9,793 nucleotides of DNA from Gemmatimonadota bacterium (GTDB taxonomy: Bacteria; Gemmatimonadota; Gemmatimonadetes; Gemmatimonadales; Gemmatimonadaceae): the NCBI GenBank assembly GCA_031127185.1, contig JARIET010000083.1, positions 1 to 9,793 on the forward strand. Reading direction: 5' to 3'. Shown piece by piece: positions 1 through 5,801 of this stretch; within the stretch, counting starts at the first letter, position 1; every line of letters begins with the position of its first letter. The notes below the pieces were generated by a model. The model was not told where the DNA came from and did not search any database. It was given only the letters and a program-made list of their open reading frames with translations. Made by a program: the position numbers and the translations under genes.

Positions 1-30
1 GTGCGGGGACGTGAGGGGACGTTGGGGGAC
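1..30. repeat. Three tandem decamers beyond the 3' end of queC
   Basis: Three consecutive 10-base units follow the pattern GTNNGGGGAC (GTGCGGGGAC, GTGAGGGGAC, GTTGGGGGAC). They end 6 bases before the queC stop codon at 37-39. The array touches the window edge and may continue upstream. It contains no gene. The family and role are unknown. It resembles short intergenic tandem repeats rather than a terminator, since it has no self-complementary arm. Confidence 0.75.
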
Positions 31-36
31 TGGCCA

Positions 37-741
37 CTACACCGCGTATCGGGTTGGGTCAGTTATCCCGGCTTCTGAAAAGCCCGCGCGGCGCAGCTGG
101 CACGAATCGCAACGGCCGCAAGCGCCGCCGTCAGGCGATGGATCGTAGCAGCTGGTCGTGTCGCCGTAGTCAACGCCTAGCGACGCACCGAGCGCCACGA
201 TCTCGCGCTTGTGCAGCTTCATCAATGGTGCGTGGATGGTGAAGCGCGCGCCACCCTCCGCTCCTGCGCGGGTTGCGCGGTTGGCGAGCGCCTCGAACGC
301 CTCGATGAACTCGGGGCGGCAGTCGGGGTAGCCGCTGTAGTCGAGCGCATTCACACCGATGAAGATGTCCGTGGCGCCGAGCACCTCGGCCCAGGCGAGA
401 GCGAACGAGAGAAAGATGGTGTTGCGCGCCGGTACATACGTCACCGGCACACCGCTCGACATCGCTTCGGTCGCCCGGTCCTTCGGAACGGGCACAGTCG
501 CATCGGTGAGTGCCGACCCGCCAAACATCGCGAGGTCGATCGTCGCGACGGCGTGTCGGGCCACCTTCGCTTTGGCGGCGACGGCGCGGGCTCGCTCGAC
601 TTCGTGGGCATGCCGCTGCCCATAGCTGAAGGTGAGCGCGTTCACGCTCCACCCGTCGCGTTTGGCGACCGCCAATACCGTCGTCGAGTCGAGGCCTCCG
701 CTGAGCAACACAACGGCTGGTCGGCCGTGCGCGGACGACAT
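37..741 (-). CDS. queC: 7-cyano-7-deazaguanine (preQ0) synthase QueC
   Basis: QueC uses ATP and ammonia to convert 7-carboxy-7-deazaguanine to preQ0. This is a cytosolic step in the pathway to queuosine-modified tRNA and other 7-deazaguanines. The 234-residue protein has the usual family length. It shows the N-type PP-loop ATP-binding motif SGGLDST at residues 14-20, the family segment [11 protein letters not shown] at about 102-112, and a C-terminal zinc site with Cys198, Cys208, Cys211 and Cys214. The ATG start (739-741) shares one base with the TGA stop of the upstream chemoreceptor gene (TGATG), which suggests translational coupling. Only a weak AGAG-like ribosome site lies upstream. No other queuosine gene (queD, queE, queF) is in the window, so the rest of the pathway must be encoded elsewhere. 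Identification is secure from the motifs. Confidence 0.96.
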   Translation of the reverse strand: MSSAHGRPAVVLLSGGLDSTTVLAVAKRDGWSVNALTFSYGQRHAHEVERARAVAAKAKVARHAVATIDLAMFGGSALTDATVPVPKDRATEAMSSGVPVTYVPARNTIFLSFALAWAEVLGATDIFIGVNALDYSGYPDCRPEFIEAFEALANRATRAGAEGGARFTIHAPLMKLHKREIVALGASLGVDYGDTTSCYDPSPDGGACGRCDSCQLRRAGFSEAGITDPTRYAV

Positions 742-2432
742 CAGGACTCTGTTCGCAGCTCGGCGACGATCTCCGTGAGCCGGCCCGCGTTCTGCAGCAG
801 CGCCGAGGACGCCGCGCTCATCTCCTGGCAGGCCGCGCTCTGCTGTTCAGTTGAAGCGCTGACTTGTTCGGCCGCGGCGGCGTGTCCCTCGGCCGTCCGT
901 GCCGCTTGCGACACGAGGGCCGAGGCCGAGTCAACCATCGTCGCGTTCTCCGACGCCGCATTGGTCACCGCGGCCGCGGCAGAGCGTGTGCGCTCCGCCG
1001 CTTTGGTGATCGTGGTCAGTGCCGTGTCAATGCTCGTGGTGATTTGCTCGATCTCGTTGACGTGGGCGCTGCCCGCCCGCATCGCCTCGGTAGTGCTCGC
1101 CACGCGGGCGCTGACATGGGTCGTGAGCTGCACCACGTCGTCGGCGGCCTGTCGCGCCTGTTCAGCGAGCTTGCGAACTTCGTCGGCGACGACGGCGAAT
1201 CCGCGCCCGGCCGAGCCGGCGCGCGCCGCTTCGATCGCCGCGTTCAAGGCCAACAGATTGGTCTGTTCTGCGATGCGGCTTACCACGGTCACAAAACGGT
1301 TGATGCTTTCGACCGTCGAGTTGAGTTCATTAACCTCGCCCGCCGCGCGATTCACGGAGCCCCGGATGTCGGCCAGCAACGTCACGCCGCGCGACACTTC
1401 CTCGCGCTTGGCCTGCGCCGATCGCTCGATCTCCTCTGCGAGCGCACGCACTTCGGCAGCGCCCGTGCGCATGCCTCCCGCGCGCACCCGCATGCGGGCC
1501 AGCGACTCATCCACATCCTGCAGCGCGGCGACCTGCTTTTCCGCGCCGTCCGTGACATCGCCCATGGCGTTCGCCGTCTGGCCGGCCGCGACGGAGATTT
1601 GTTCGGCAGCCGAGGACAACTGATTCGCCGATTCAGAAACTGCGCCGGAGGTCTCCCGCGCGACGATCGCAACGCGGCTCAGTGAGTCGGCCGTGGTGTT
1701 CATGGCGTCGGCCAGGTCCCGGAACTCTCCGGGCATCTCTTCTGTGGTGCGCGAGGCGAGGTTTCCATCCGCCAGCGCCCGGGCATGAGCAACAAGTTGG
1801 CCAAGCGGCCGGCCGATGGATCGCATCGTGCTCACCACAATCACGCCGCCCAGGACGATGGCGACGAAGATCACGCCGATGACGATGTTAGCGCGTTGAT
1901 CCGTGTGCTCACGCAGCGTGCGGGAAGTTGACTCCATCTGGATCGCGCGCGATCCGCTGAACGCCTGGATGTCGTCAAGGAGGTTCGCCTCCGCCGCACC
2001 CGCCGTGTCCACGTACGCAGCCGCCGCCACATCGCGGCGCAGGTCCGCCAGCCGGTGTGCTTCGGTGAGCGTGGTGTCCACTGCGCCGATGCCGCGGCCA
2101 ATCGCAACGAGAAGCTTGATATTATCGGCCGTCATCCCGTCGGCCTTGGTGAGCTCCTGCTGTGCAGTCAGGGCGTTTTCGATGTTGCGTCGGAACGCCT
2201 GACGCGTGGCGGGGGCGCGGTCATTCAGGTAACGGGACCCGGCGGCCAGGCCCTGGGCTACGCTCGACGAGAGTCGGGCAGTGAGCTGGGCCTCGCGTCG
2301 CGACGCGCCAAGCGTGGTGCCGATCTGGTCTGCGACCGACTGCAACGATGCCCGGCCGGTAATGCCCGCCAGGAGCAGGAGCAGGATCATCGCGGAGAAC
2401 CCCGCGAGCATCCGGCCCCGAATCGAACTCAT
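741..2432 (-). CDS. Methyl-accepting chemotaxis protein (transmembrane chemoreceptor)
   Basis: This is a membrane receptor expected to control a CheA kinase through CheW. The 563-residue reading has TM1 at about residues 9-25 and an extracytoplasmic, mostly helical sensor region at about 28-178, probably of four-helix-bundle type. TM2 is at about 181-202, HAMP at about 203-255, and a long coiled-coil signalling domain follows. The conserved hairpin tip runs from [19 protein letters not shown] (386-404) through [17 protein letters not shown] (409-425). Gln/Glu-rich stretches near 270-300 and 522-538 are candidate methylation sites. No C-terminal CheR-binding pentapeptide is seen. The ATG at 2430-2432 was chosen because it puts a short basic tail before TM1. 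The frame is open much further upstream (to 3137), but that part overlaps aguA and the heptamer array and is not coding. A GTG about five codons upstream is possible. No che genes are nearby, and the ligand is unknown. Confidence 0.93.
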   Translation of the reverse strand: MSSIRGRMLAGFSAMILLLLLAGITGRASLQSVADQIGTTLGASRREAQLTARLSSSVAQGLAAGSRYLNDRAPATRQAFRRNIENALTAQQELTKADGMTADNIKLLVAIGRGIGAVDTTLTEAHRLADLRRDVAAAAYVDTAGAAEANLLDDIQAFSGSRAIQMESTSRTLREHTDQRANIVIGVIFVAIVLGGVIVVSTMRSIGRPLGQLVAHARALADGNLASRTTEEMPGEFRDLADAMNTTADSLSRVAIVARETSGAVSESANQLSSAAEQISVAAGQTANAMGDVTDGAEKQVAALQDVDESLARMRVRAGGMRTGAAEVRALAEEIERSAQAKREEVSRGVTLLADIRGSVNRAAGEVNELNSTVESINRFVTVVSRIAEQTNLLALNAAIEAARAGSAGRGFAVVADEVRKLAEQARQAADDVVQLTTHVSARVASTTEAMRAGSAHVNEIEQITTSIDTALTTITKAAERTRSAAAAVTNAASENATMVDSASALVSQAARTAEGHAAAAEQVSASTEQQSAACQEMSAASSALLQNAGRLTEIVAELRTES

Positions 2433-2472
2433 CGCGTCGCGTATCGCCACGCGGGAAAGGTGCACCCTGAAC

Positions 2473-2542
2473 AGTTCAGAGTCGAGAGTTAAGGGTTGAG
2501 AGTTTGGTTGCGAGTTGCGGGTTGCGAGTTGAGAGTTGCCAG
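2473..2542. repeat. Ten tandem heptamers between aguA and the chemoreceptor gene
   Basis: Ten uninterrupted 7-base units fill this 70-bp stretch. Read on the plus strand they are AGTTCAG, AGTCGAG, AGTTAAG, GGTTGAG, AGTTTGG, TTGCGAG, TTGCGGG, TTGCGAG, TTGAGAG and TTGCCAG. The 3' units converge on TTGCGAG, while the outer units have drifted. The array starts 2 bp after the aguA stop codon (minus strand) and ends about 40 bp before the chemoreceptor start, so it accounts for most of this intergenic gap. It is degenerate but strictly in phase. It resembles the short tandemly repeated heptanucleotide sequences known from some bacterial genomes. Its function is unknown. Confidence 0.85.
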
Positions 2543-2544
2543 TG

Positions 2545-3621
2545 CTATTGGTGATCGCGGGGTGCCGGCTGCTGCTGTGTGAGGCAGTGCAGCGTACCAA
2601 GGCCCCACACGAGGTCCACGGCGTGGATACCGACGACCTGCCGGCGGGGGAAGACGCGCGAGAGCGTGGCGAGCGCCTCCCGGTCTGCGGGGTCGTTGAA
2701 CGTCGGCACGAGGACGACACCGTTGGCGACGTAGAAGTTCGCGTAGCTGGCCGGGAGGCGTTGTCCACGCATGGTGACCGCACGCGGGTAGGGTAGCGGA
2801 ACAACGGTGAGCGGGCGCCCCCTGGCATCCCGGGCCCGCCGGAGGCGCTTGAGATTGTCGAGCGAACGTCGATGGTTTGCATCGCGCGGGTCGCGCTCGT
2901 GTGCCAGCAGCACCACGCCGGGGGCCGCAAAGCGCGCAACATCGTCCACGTGGCCGTGCGTGTCGTCGCCCACGCATCCCTCACCGAGCCAAACAGTGTG
3001 ACGGATTCCGAGTTCGGTGGCAAAGAGGCGCTCGTAGTCGGCGCGACGCATGCCGGGATTCCGGACCTGCACACGGGAAAGCAGCCACTCTTCGGTGGCG
3101 AGGAGAGTTCCGCGTCCGTCCGTCTCAATGCCTCCACCTTCGAGCACCGCGTGGTCGCCAGTGTCTGGGCGGAGTGCGATGCGCGTGGGCGTCTTCGTCG
3201 CCCGGGCGACGCACTCCGGCACCTTCGTATCGCGCGCGAAGTCGGGGTACTTCGCCCAGGCGTTGAATCCCCAGTGGACCCACTCGAGCTTGCCGGCGCG
3301 CGTGAGCACGCCCGTGGGCGCCGAGTCGCGGAGCCAGGCCCTGTCGGTGGGGCAGAGGTGGAGGCGCACGTTCCTGGTCACGCCGTGTGCAGTCAGTGCG
3401 CTTCTGGCTGCGCTGCGCAGGGCTGCTGAGTGACAGAGAATCTCGACGCGCTCGTGGGCGCTTAGGGCGCGCACGATTTCGGCATATACCCAGGGGATTG
3501 TCGCGAGTTTGTCGGGCCAGTCGGCCGCGTTGTGGGGCCAGCTGATCCAGGTGGCCGAATGGGGTTCCCACTCAGCGGGCCAGCGGACGCCAGAGGCGGC
3601 ACCTGCGGGCTTACGGCTCAC
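2545..3621 (-). CDS. aguA: Agmatine deiminase (Porphyromonas-type arginine deiminase family)
   Basis: The likely reaction is agmatine + H2O to N-carbamoylputrescine + NH3, in the cytosol. The 358-residue protein has the usual family length and the pentein-fold signature. The segment [16 protein letters not shown] is at 15-30, WLRDSAP with Asp99 at 96-102, EGGG at 161-164, GTLLATEE at 171-178, and GHVDDVARF with catalytic His224 and Asp226 at 223-231. The nucleophile is Cys346 in HCLTQQ near the C-terminus. The GTG at 3619-3621 is the only ATG/GTG start before the conserved N-terminus. It has no visible Shine-Dalgarno sequence and lies inside a heptamer repeat. The residue usually Cys in ATEECLL is Trp179, which is not catalytic. 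The next gene upstream is aguB, which acts on the product, and this supports agmatine over peptidyl-arginine as substrate. A family member of other specificity cannot be excluded. Confidence 0.92.
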   Translation of the reverse strand: MSRKPAGAASGVRWPAEWEPHSATWISWPHNAADWPDKLATIPWVYAEIVRALSAHERVEILCHSAALRSAARSALTAHGVTRNVRLHLCPTDRAWLRDSAPTGVLTRAGKLEWVHWGFNAWAKYPDFARDTKVPECVARATKTPTRIALRPDTGDHAVLEGGGIETDGRGTLLATEEWLLSRVQVRNPGMRRADYERLFATELGIRHTVWLGEGCVGDDTHGHVDDVARFAAPGVVLLAHERDPRDANHRRSLDNLKRLRRARDARGRPLTVVPLPYPRAVTMRGQRLPASYANFYVANGVVLVPTFNDPADREALATLSRVFPRRQVVGIHAVDLVWGLGTLHCLTQQQPAPRDHQ

Positions 3622-3645
3622 GGGAGTCGGTTGACGGTTGACGGC
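3611..3645. repeat. Five tandem heptamers overlapping the aguA start
   Basis: Five in-phase 7-base units are present on the plus strand: TTACGGC, TCACGGG, AGTCGGT, TGACGGT and TGACGGC. They occupy most of the 48-bp gap between aguB and aguA and run into the first codons of aguA. The GTG start codon (3619-3621) therefore lies inside a repeat unit. The period matches the array at 2473-2542, though the unit differs. The two arrays flank aguA. Confidence 0.75.
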
Positions 3646-3669
3646 GGCATGCAGGCGGTGATGGGCGAC

Positions 3670-4581
3670 TCAGTTTCCGATCCAGCGATTCAGGATCGGG
3701 CCATACGCGTCAATGCGCCGGTCGCGCAGAAACGGCCAGTTCCGGCGCGCGCCTTCCACCAGGTCGAGGTTGCAGGTGGCGATGAGTGTTTCGGTGCCGG
3801 AGCCGGCATCAGCGATCAGTCGGCCGTATGGATCGGCGATGAACGACGCGCCGAAAAACTCGAGCCCATCCGTGCCGGGTTCGGGTTCAAATCCCACCCG
3901 GTTTACGGCTGCCACGAACACCCCATTCGCAATGGCGTGCGCGCGCTGGGCCGTGCGCCACCCATCCACCTGCGCGGCGCCCCACTCACTCTTTTCCGCC
4001 GGATGCCAGCCGATCGCCGTGGGATAGAAAATGATGTCTGCGCCCAGCAGTGCCGTGATGCGTGCTGCTTCGGGATACCACTGATCCCAACAGATGAGCA
4101 CGCCAATCGTGCCGAACCGCGTCTTCCAGACCTTGAACCCGTTCGCGGTGCCTTCGCCTTCAGTCACCGCGTCGCCGGGCGCGAAATAATACTTCTCTTC
4201 GTAGAGCGGGTCGTGGGGAATGTGCATCTTCCGGTAGACACCGAGCGCGCTGCCGTCCGCGTCGATGACCACAGCGGAATTTCGGTAGACGCCGGGCCCC
4301 TGCCGCTCGTAAATCGGTACCACGAGCACGATTTCCAGTTCCGCTGCCAGCGCGCAGAGCGTTTCCGTTGTCGGTCCAGGGATCGATTCCGCGAAATTGA
4401 AGTATTCCTGCTTCAGCGCCTTGCAGAAGTACGGCGCGTTGAAGAGTTCCTTCAGGCAGACCACCTGTGCCCCGCGCGACGCCGCGTCGCGCACGCGGTC
4501 AATCGTGGCCATGAGCGTGGCGGCCTGATCGGCGGCGACGCCGTCCTGAATCAGCGCCACGGAGATGGAAGGCCGGGTCAT
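3670..4581 (-). CDS. aguB: N-carbamoylputrescine amidase (nitrilase superfamily)
   Basis: The enzyme hydrolyses N-carbamoylputrescine to putrescine, CO2 and NH3, completing the agmatine route started by AguA. Numbered from the ATG at 4581 (303 residues), the nitrilase triad is Glu45 in LKELF, Lys118 in YRKMHIP and Cys164 in ICWDQWYPEAAR. The ICWDQW(Y/F)PEAAR block and the segment PLYEEKYYFAPGD are typical of the AguB branch. Length is normal for the family, with no signal peptide. A GTG at 4602 would add seven residues. That codon lies in the arm of a strong hairpin (4600-4633), so the ATG is preferred. Neither start has a clear Shine-Dalgarno sequence. The gene is followed after 48 bp by aguA, in the same direction. 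Identification is firm from the motifs and the partner gene; the exact start is less certain. Confidence 0.94.
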   Translation of the reverse strand: MTRPSISVALIQDGVAADQAATLMATIDRVRDAASRGAQVVCLKELFNAPYFCKALKQEYFNFAESIPGPTTETLCALAAELEIVLVVPIYERQGPGVYRNSAVVIDADGSALGVYRKMHIPHDPLYEEKYYFAPGDAVTEGEGTANGFKVWKTRFGTIGVLICWDQWYPEAARITALLGADIIFYPTAIGWHPAEKSEWGAAQVDGWRTAQRAHAIANGVFVAAVNRVGFEPEPGTDGLEFFGASFIADPYGRLIADAGSGTETLIATCNLDLVEGARRNWPFLRDRRIDAYGPILNRWIGN

Positions 4582-4599
4582 TCGGGGGAAGTTAAGCGT

Positions 4600-4633
4600 C
4601 ACGGGCGGCCGACGCCTACGCCGACCGCCCGTG
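4600..4633 (-). terminator. GC-rich hairpin after the peroxiredoxin gene (candidate terminator or attenuator)
   Basis: A perfect 9-bp inverted repeat, CACGGGCGG (4600-4608) and CCGCCCGTG (4625-4633), encloses a 16-nt loop that can pair further but imperfectly. It lies 24 bp beyond the peroxiredoxin stop codon on the minus strand and just before aguB. There is no run of T after it, so a classic intrinsic terminator is not shown. It could reduce read-through into aguB or protect the upstream mRNA. It overlaps the alternative GTG start of aguB. Confidence 0.55.
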
Positions 4634-4657
4634 GGCGTACTGGTGGGGGACCGAGGT

Positions 4658-5242
4658 CTACTTCGCTGCGGCTGCCCTGCTGACGGCGGCCGCCAGCTCG
4701 TCGTACGAGTCCTGCACGAGTTCGCGGAAAGGCCGCATCACGTGGGCAATCTTGCCGTCCTTGCCCACCACAAAGAGCACACGCTGGTAAAACGGCAGGT
4801 TGTTGCCACGGGGTTGGCCGAGCGAGTTGTAGAGCGGGCCCAGGGTACGACCTGAGTCACTGACGAACGTGACCGGATAGCCCGCCTCCTTCGCCCATGT
4901 TCCCGTGAAGGTGTCGACATCAATGGAGATGGCAAGCACAGAGACCCCATTGCCACCGTTGAACAGCTGCGCGTACTGATCACGGTACGCGTTCATTTGA
5001 GCCGTTCAGCCACCGGTGCGCGCTTTCGGAAAGAAAGCGAGCACCACTACCTGACCCTTGAGGTCGGAGAGGCGTACGGGTTTGGCGAGCTTTCCATCCT
5101 TGTTGCTCGCGGGGAGGGAAAAGTCCGGCGCAACATCGCCGACTCGTGGTGCGAGGTCTTGCGCAGGGGCGGCGGCCTGGGCCCCAACTGATGGGGCCAG
5201 GGCGAACACCGACGCGAGCGCCAACGTCTTCAAATGACTCAT
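4658..5242 (-). CDS. Exported selenocysteine-containing peroxiredoxin (AhpC/TSA family) read through an in-frame UGA
   Basis: This is a predicted thiol-dependent peroxidase acting outside the cytoplasm. The 194-residue reading has a signal peptide at 1-23 (Lys5, hydrophobic core, AQA before Ala24), then a thioredoxin-fold peroxiredoxin domain: GDVAPDFSLPA at 35-45 and VVVLAFFPKARTGG at 65-78. The codon for residue 79 is TGA (5006-5008), followed by TAQMNAYRDQY and a frame open to the TAG at 4658-4660. Pro72, Thr76 and residue 79 form the peroxiredoxin PxxxTxxC motif, so UGA takes the place of the peroxidatic cysteine. Arg154 in QRVLFVVGKDG fits the conserved active-site arginine. No cysteine occurs anywhere, so there is no resolving residue and an external reductant is implied. 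The start is set by AGGAGG 9 nt upstream of the ATG at 5240-5242. A SECIS-like hairpin follows the UGA. The alternative is a pseudogene or sequencing error. The selenoprotein reading is inference but strongly supported. Confidence 0.85.
4970..4991 (-). promoter_or_regulatory. Candidate bacterial SECIS element downstream of the recoded UGA
   Basis: On the mRNA (minus strand), 14 nt after the UGA, comes CGCGUAC (4991-4985), then an 8-nt loop CGUGAUCA (4984-4977), then GUACGCG (4976-4970). This gives a perfect 7-bp stem. Bacterial SECIS elements sit within the coding sequence just after UGA. They usually have a short apical loop with a G in its first two positions; here G is the second loop base and is followed by U. 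Further out, UGAA (4995-4992) can pair with UUCA beyond a bulge. SelB would bind here to deliver selenocysteyl-tRNA. The fold is read by eye, not computed. Confidence 0.72.
5006..5008 (-). other. In-frame UGA predicted to encode selenocysteine
   Basis: The plus-strand TCA here is TGA on the coding strand, in frame with both halves of the peroxiredoxin. It lies between TGG and TAQM, at the peroxidatic Cys position of the family. Cys codons TGC/TGT differ from TGA by one base, so a simple mutation is the competing explanation. Confidence 0.82.
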
Positions 5243-5251
5243 GCGAGGCAT

Positions 5252-5257
5252 CCTCCT
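5252..5257 (-). promoter_or_regulatory. Consensus Shine-Dalgarno site that sets the peroxiredoxin start
   Basis: The coding strand reads AGGAGG, then 9 nt, then the ATG at 5240-5242. A second ATG at 5249-5251 abuts the site with no spacer and is unlikely to be used. This is the best ribosome site in the leftward arm, where the other genes lack a clear one. It implies good translation of the peroxiredoxin, and it rules out the longer frame that is open to 5410. Confidence 0.8.
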
Positions 5258-5332
5258 CAGGAAGCCGGGATACCCCAACTTTGCATCCGCACGGTCGAAG
5301 CGCAACTTTCGGTCAGGCGAACCTACCTCAGC
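5258..5332. promoter_or_regulatory. Divergent intergenic region, presumed promoters for both arms
   Basis: This gap lies between the outward-facing peroxiredoxin (minus) and small unknown gene (plus), so promoters for both arms should be here. I found no convincing pair of -35 and -10 boxes on either strand. A weak TATCCC-like box on the minus strand near 5268-5273 is the best candidate. It shows no operator-like palindrome and no repeats. The assignment rests on gene orientation only. Confidence 0.35.
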
Positions 5333-5344
5333 GGGAGCCAGGGC

Positions 5345-5785
5345 ATGGACGGGACGGAGCTCGATGAAGTGTTGGCCAAGCTCGCGAAGGATGTCGAGAC
5401 CGCTGTGCACGCGCTGTATCGCGGTGATGTGCGGCAGGGCACGATGCGCGGGCGGAGCGGGGCAGCGCTACGCGAAGCCCAGGCGGCGATGAAGGCCGCC
5501 GTAGCGCGTGCGGGAGTCTCGTTGGGCACACCGGCCGCCGGGAGCGCCGCCGTGCCGCCACGCCCGTCCGCAACGGCGCCGGTGGTGGCGGGCGCTTCGG
5601 TCGGTTGGTCGAAGGAAGAAGGCGAGGCGGTGACGAAGTGCATTACCGCGTGGCTGCCCATGGGGAACCCCCGCGACGCCGCACCGGACAGCAAGTGCAT
5701 TGCCGCAGCGAGCATGCTGGCACCGACCTGGGCCCAGCGGGAGCGCGCGCGCGAAGCGGTGAAGCGTCTCTCGTCGCCAGCCTGA
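5345..5785 (+). CDS. Small protein of unknown function, first gene of the kinase cluster
   Basis: I do not recognise a family. The 146-residue protein has an N-terminal helical segment with alternating charges (about 1-57, starting MDGTELDEVLAKLAKDVETA) and an Ala/Pro-rich linker (about 58-86). A C-terminal helical part (about 87-146) has two cysteines, Cys99 in TKCITAW and Cys118 in SKCIAA. There is no signal peptide or membrane segment, so it is probably cytosolic. The ATG at 5345 was chosen for GGGAG at 5333-5337 with a 7-nt spacer. The frame is open from 5234, but that longer reading overlaps the peroxiredoxin start and has no ribosome site. The gene ends 16 bp before the first kinase gene, in the same direction, so co-transcription is likely. 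It may be a kinase partner or substrate, which is inference from position only. Codon use matches its neighbours. Confidence 0.75.
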   Translation: MDGTELDEVLAKLAKDVETAVHALYRGDVRQGTMRGRSGAALREAQAAMKAAVARAGVSLGTPAAGSAAVPPRPSATAPVVAGASVGWSKEEGEAVTKCITAWLPMGNPRDAAPDSKCIAAASMLAPTWAQRERAREAVKRLSSPA

Positions 5786-5801
5786 GCCGGCGACCCGGAC
5801 G

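Noticed and set aside
211..1623. Long plus-strand open frame of 470 codons
   Set aside because: It is a shadow of queC and the chemoreceptor. Its Ser/Ala/Arg-rich product has no domain, and the minus-strand genes are unambiguous.
2433..3137. N-terminal extension of the chemoreceptor to 3137
   Set aside because: The open frame runs antisense-shifted through aguA and the heptamer array. The sequence is low-complexity Arg/Ser/Pro, and TM1 follows naturally from the ATG at 2432.
4642..4651. Isolated copy of the decamer repeat
   Set aside because: A single G-rich 10-mer can arise by chance in GC-rich DNA, so it is not listed as a repeat.
3532..4683. Plus-strand open frame of 383 codons
   Set aside because: It is antisense to aguB, which has all its catalytic motifs. 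GC-rich DNA commonly gives such mirror frames.
4658..4996. Separate 112-residue gene starting at Met after the UGA
   Set aside because: It is in the same frame as the front half, lacks a ribosome site, and begins inside the conserved active-site helix.
4658..5242. Peroxiredoxin pseudogene caused by a nonsense mutation
   Set aside because: Not excluded, but less likely. The single stop falls exactly on the catalytic cysteine, the rest is intact, and a SECIS-like hairpin follows.
5006..5410. Separate 134-residue gene ending at the UGA
   Set aside because: The first 56 codons lack a ribosome site and family similarity and overlap the divergent gene. The remainder is only the front half of a peroxiredoxin, cut exactly at the catalytic residue.
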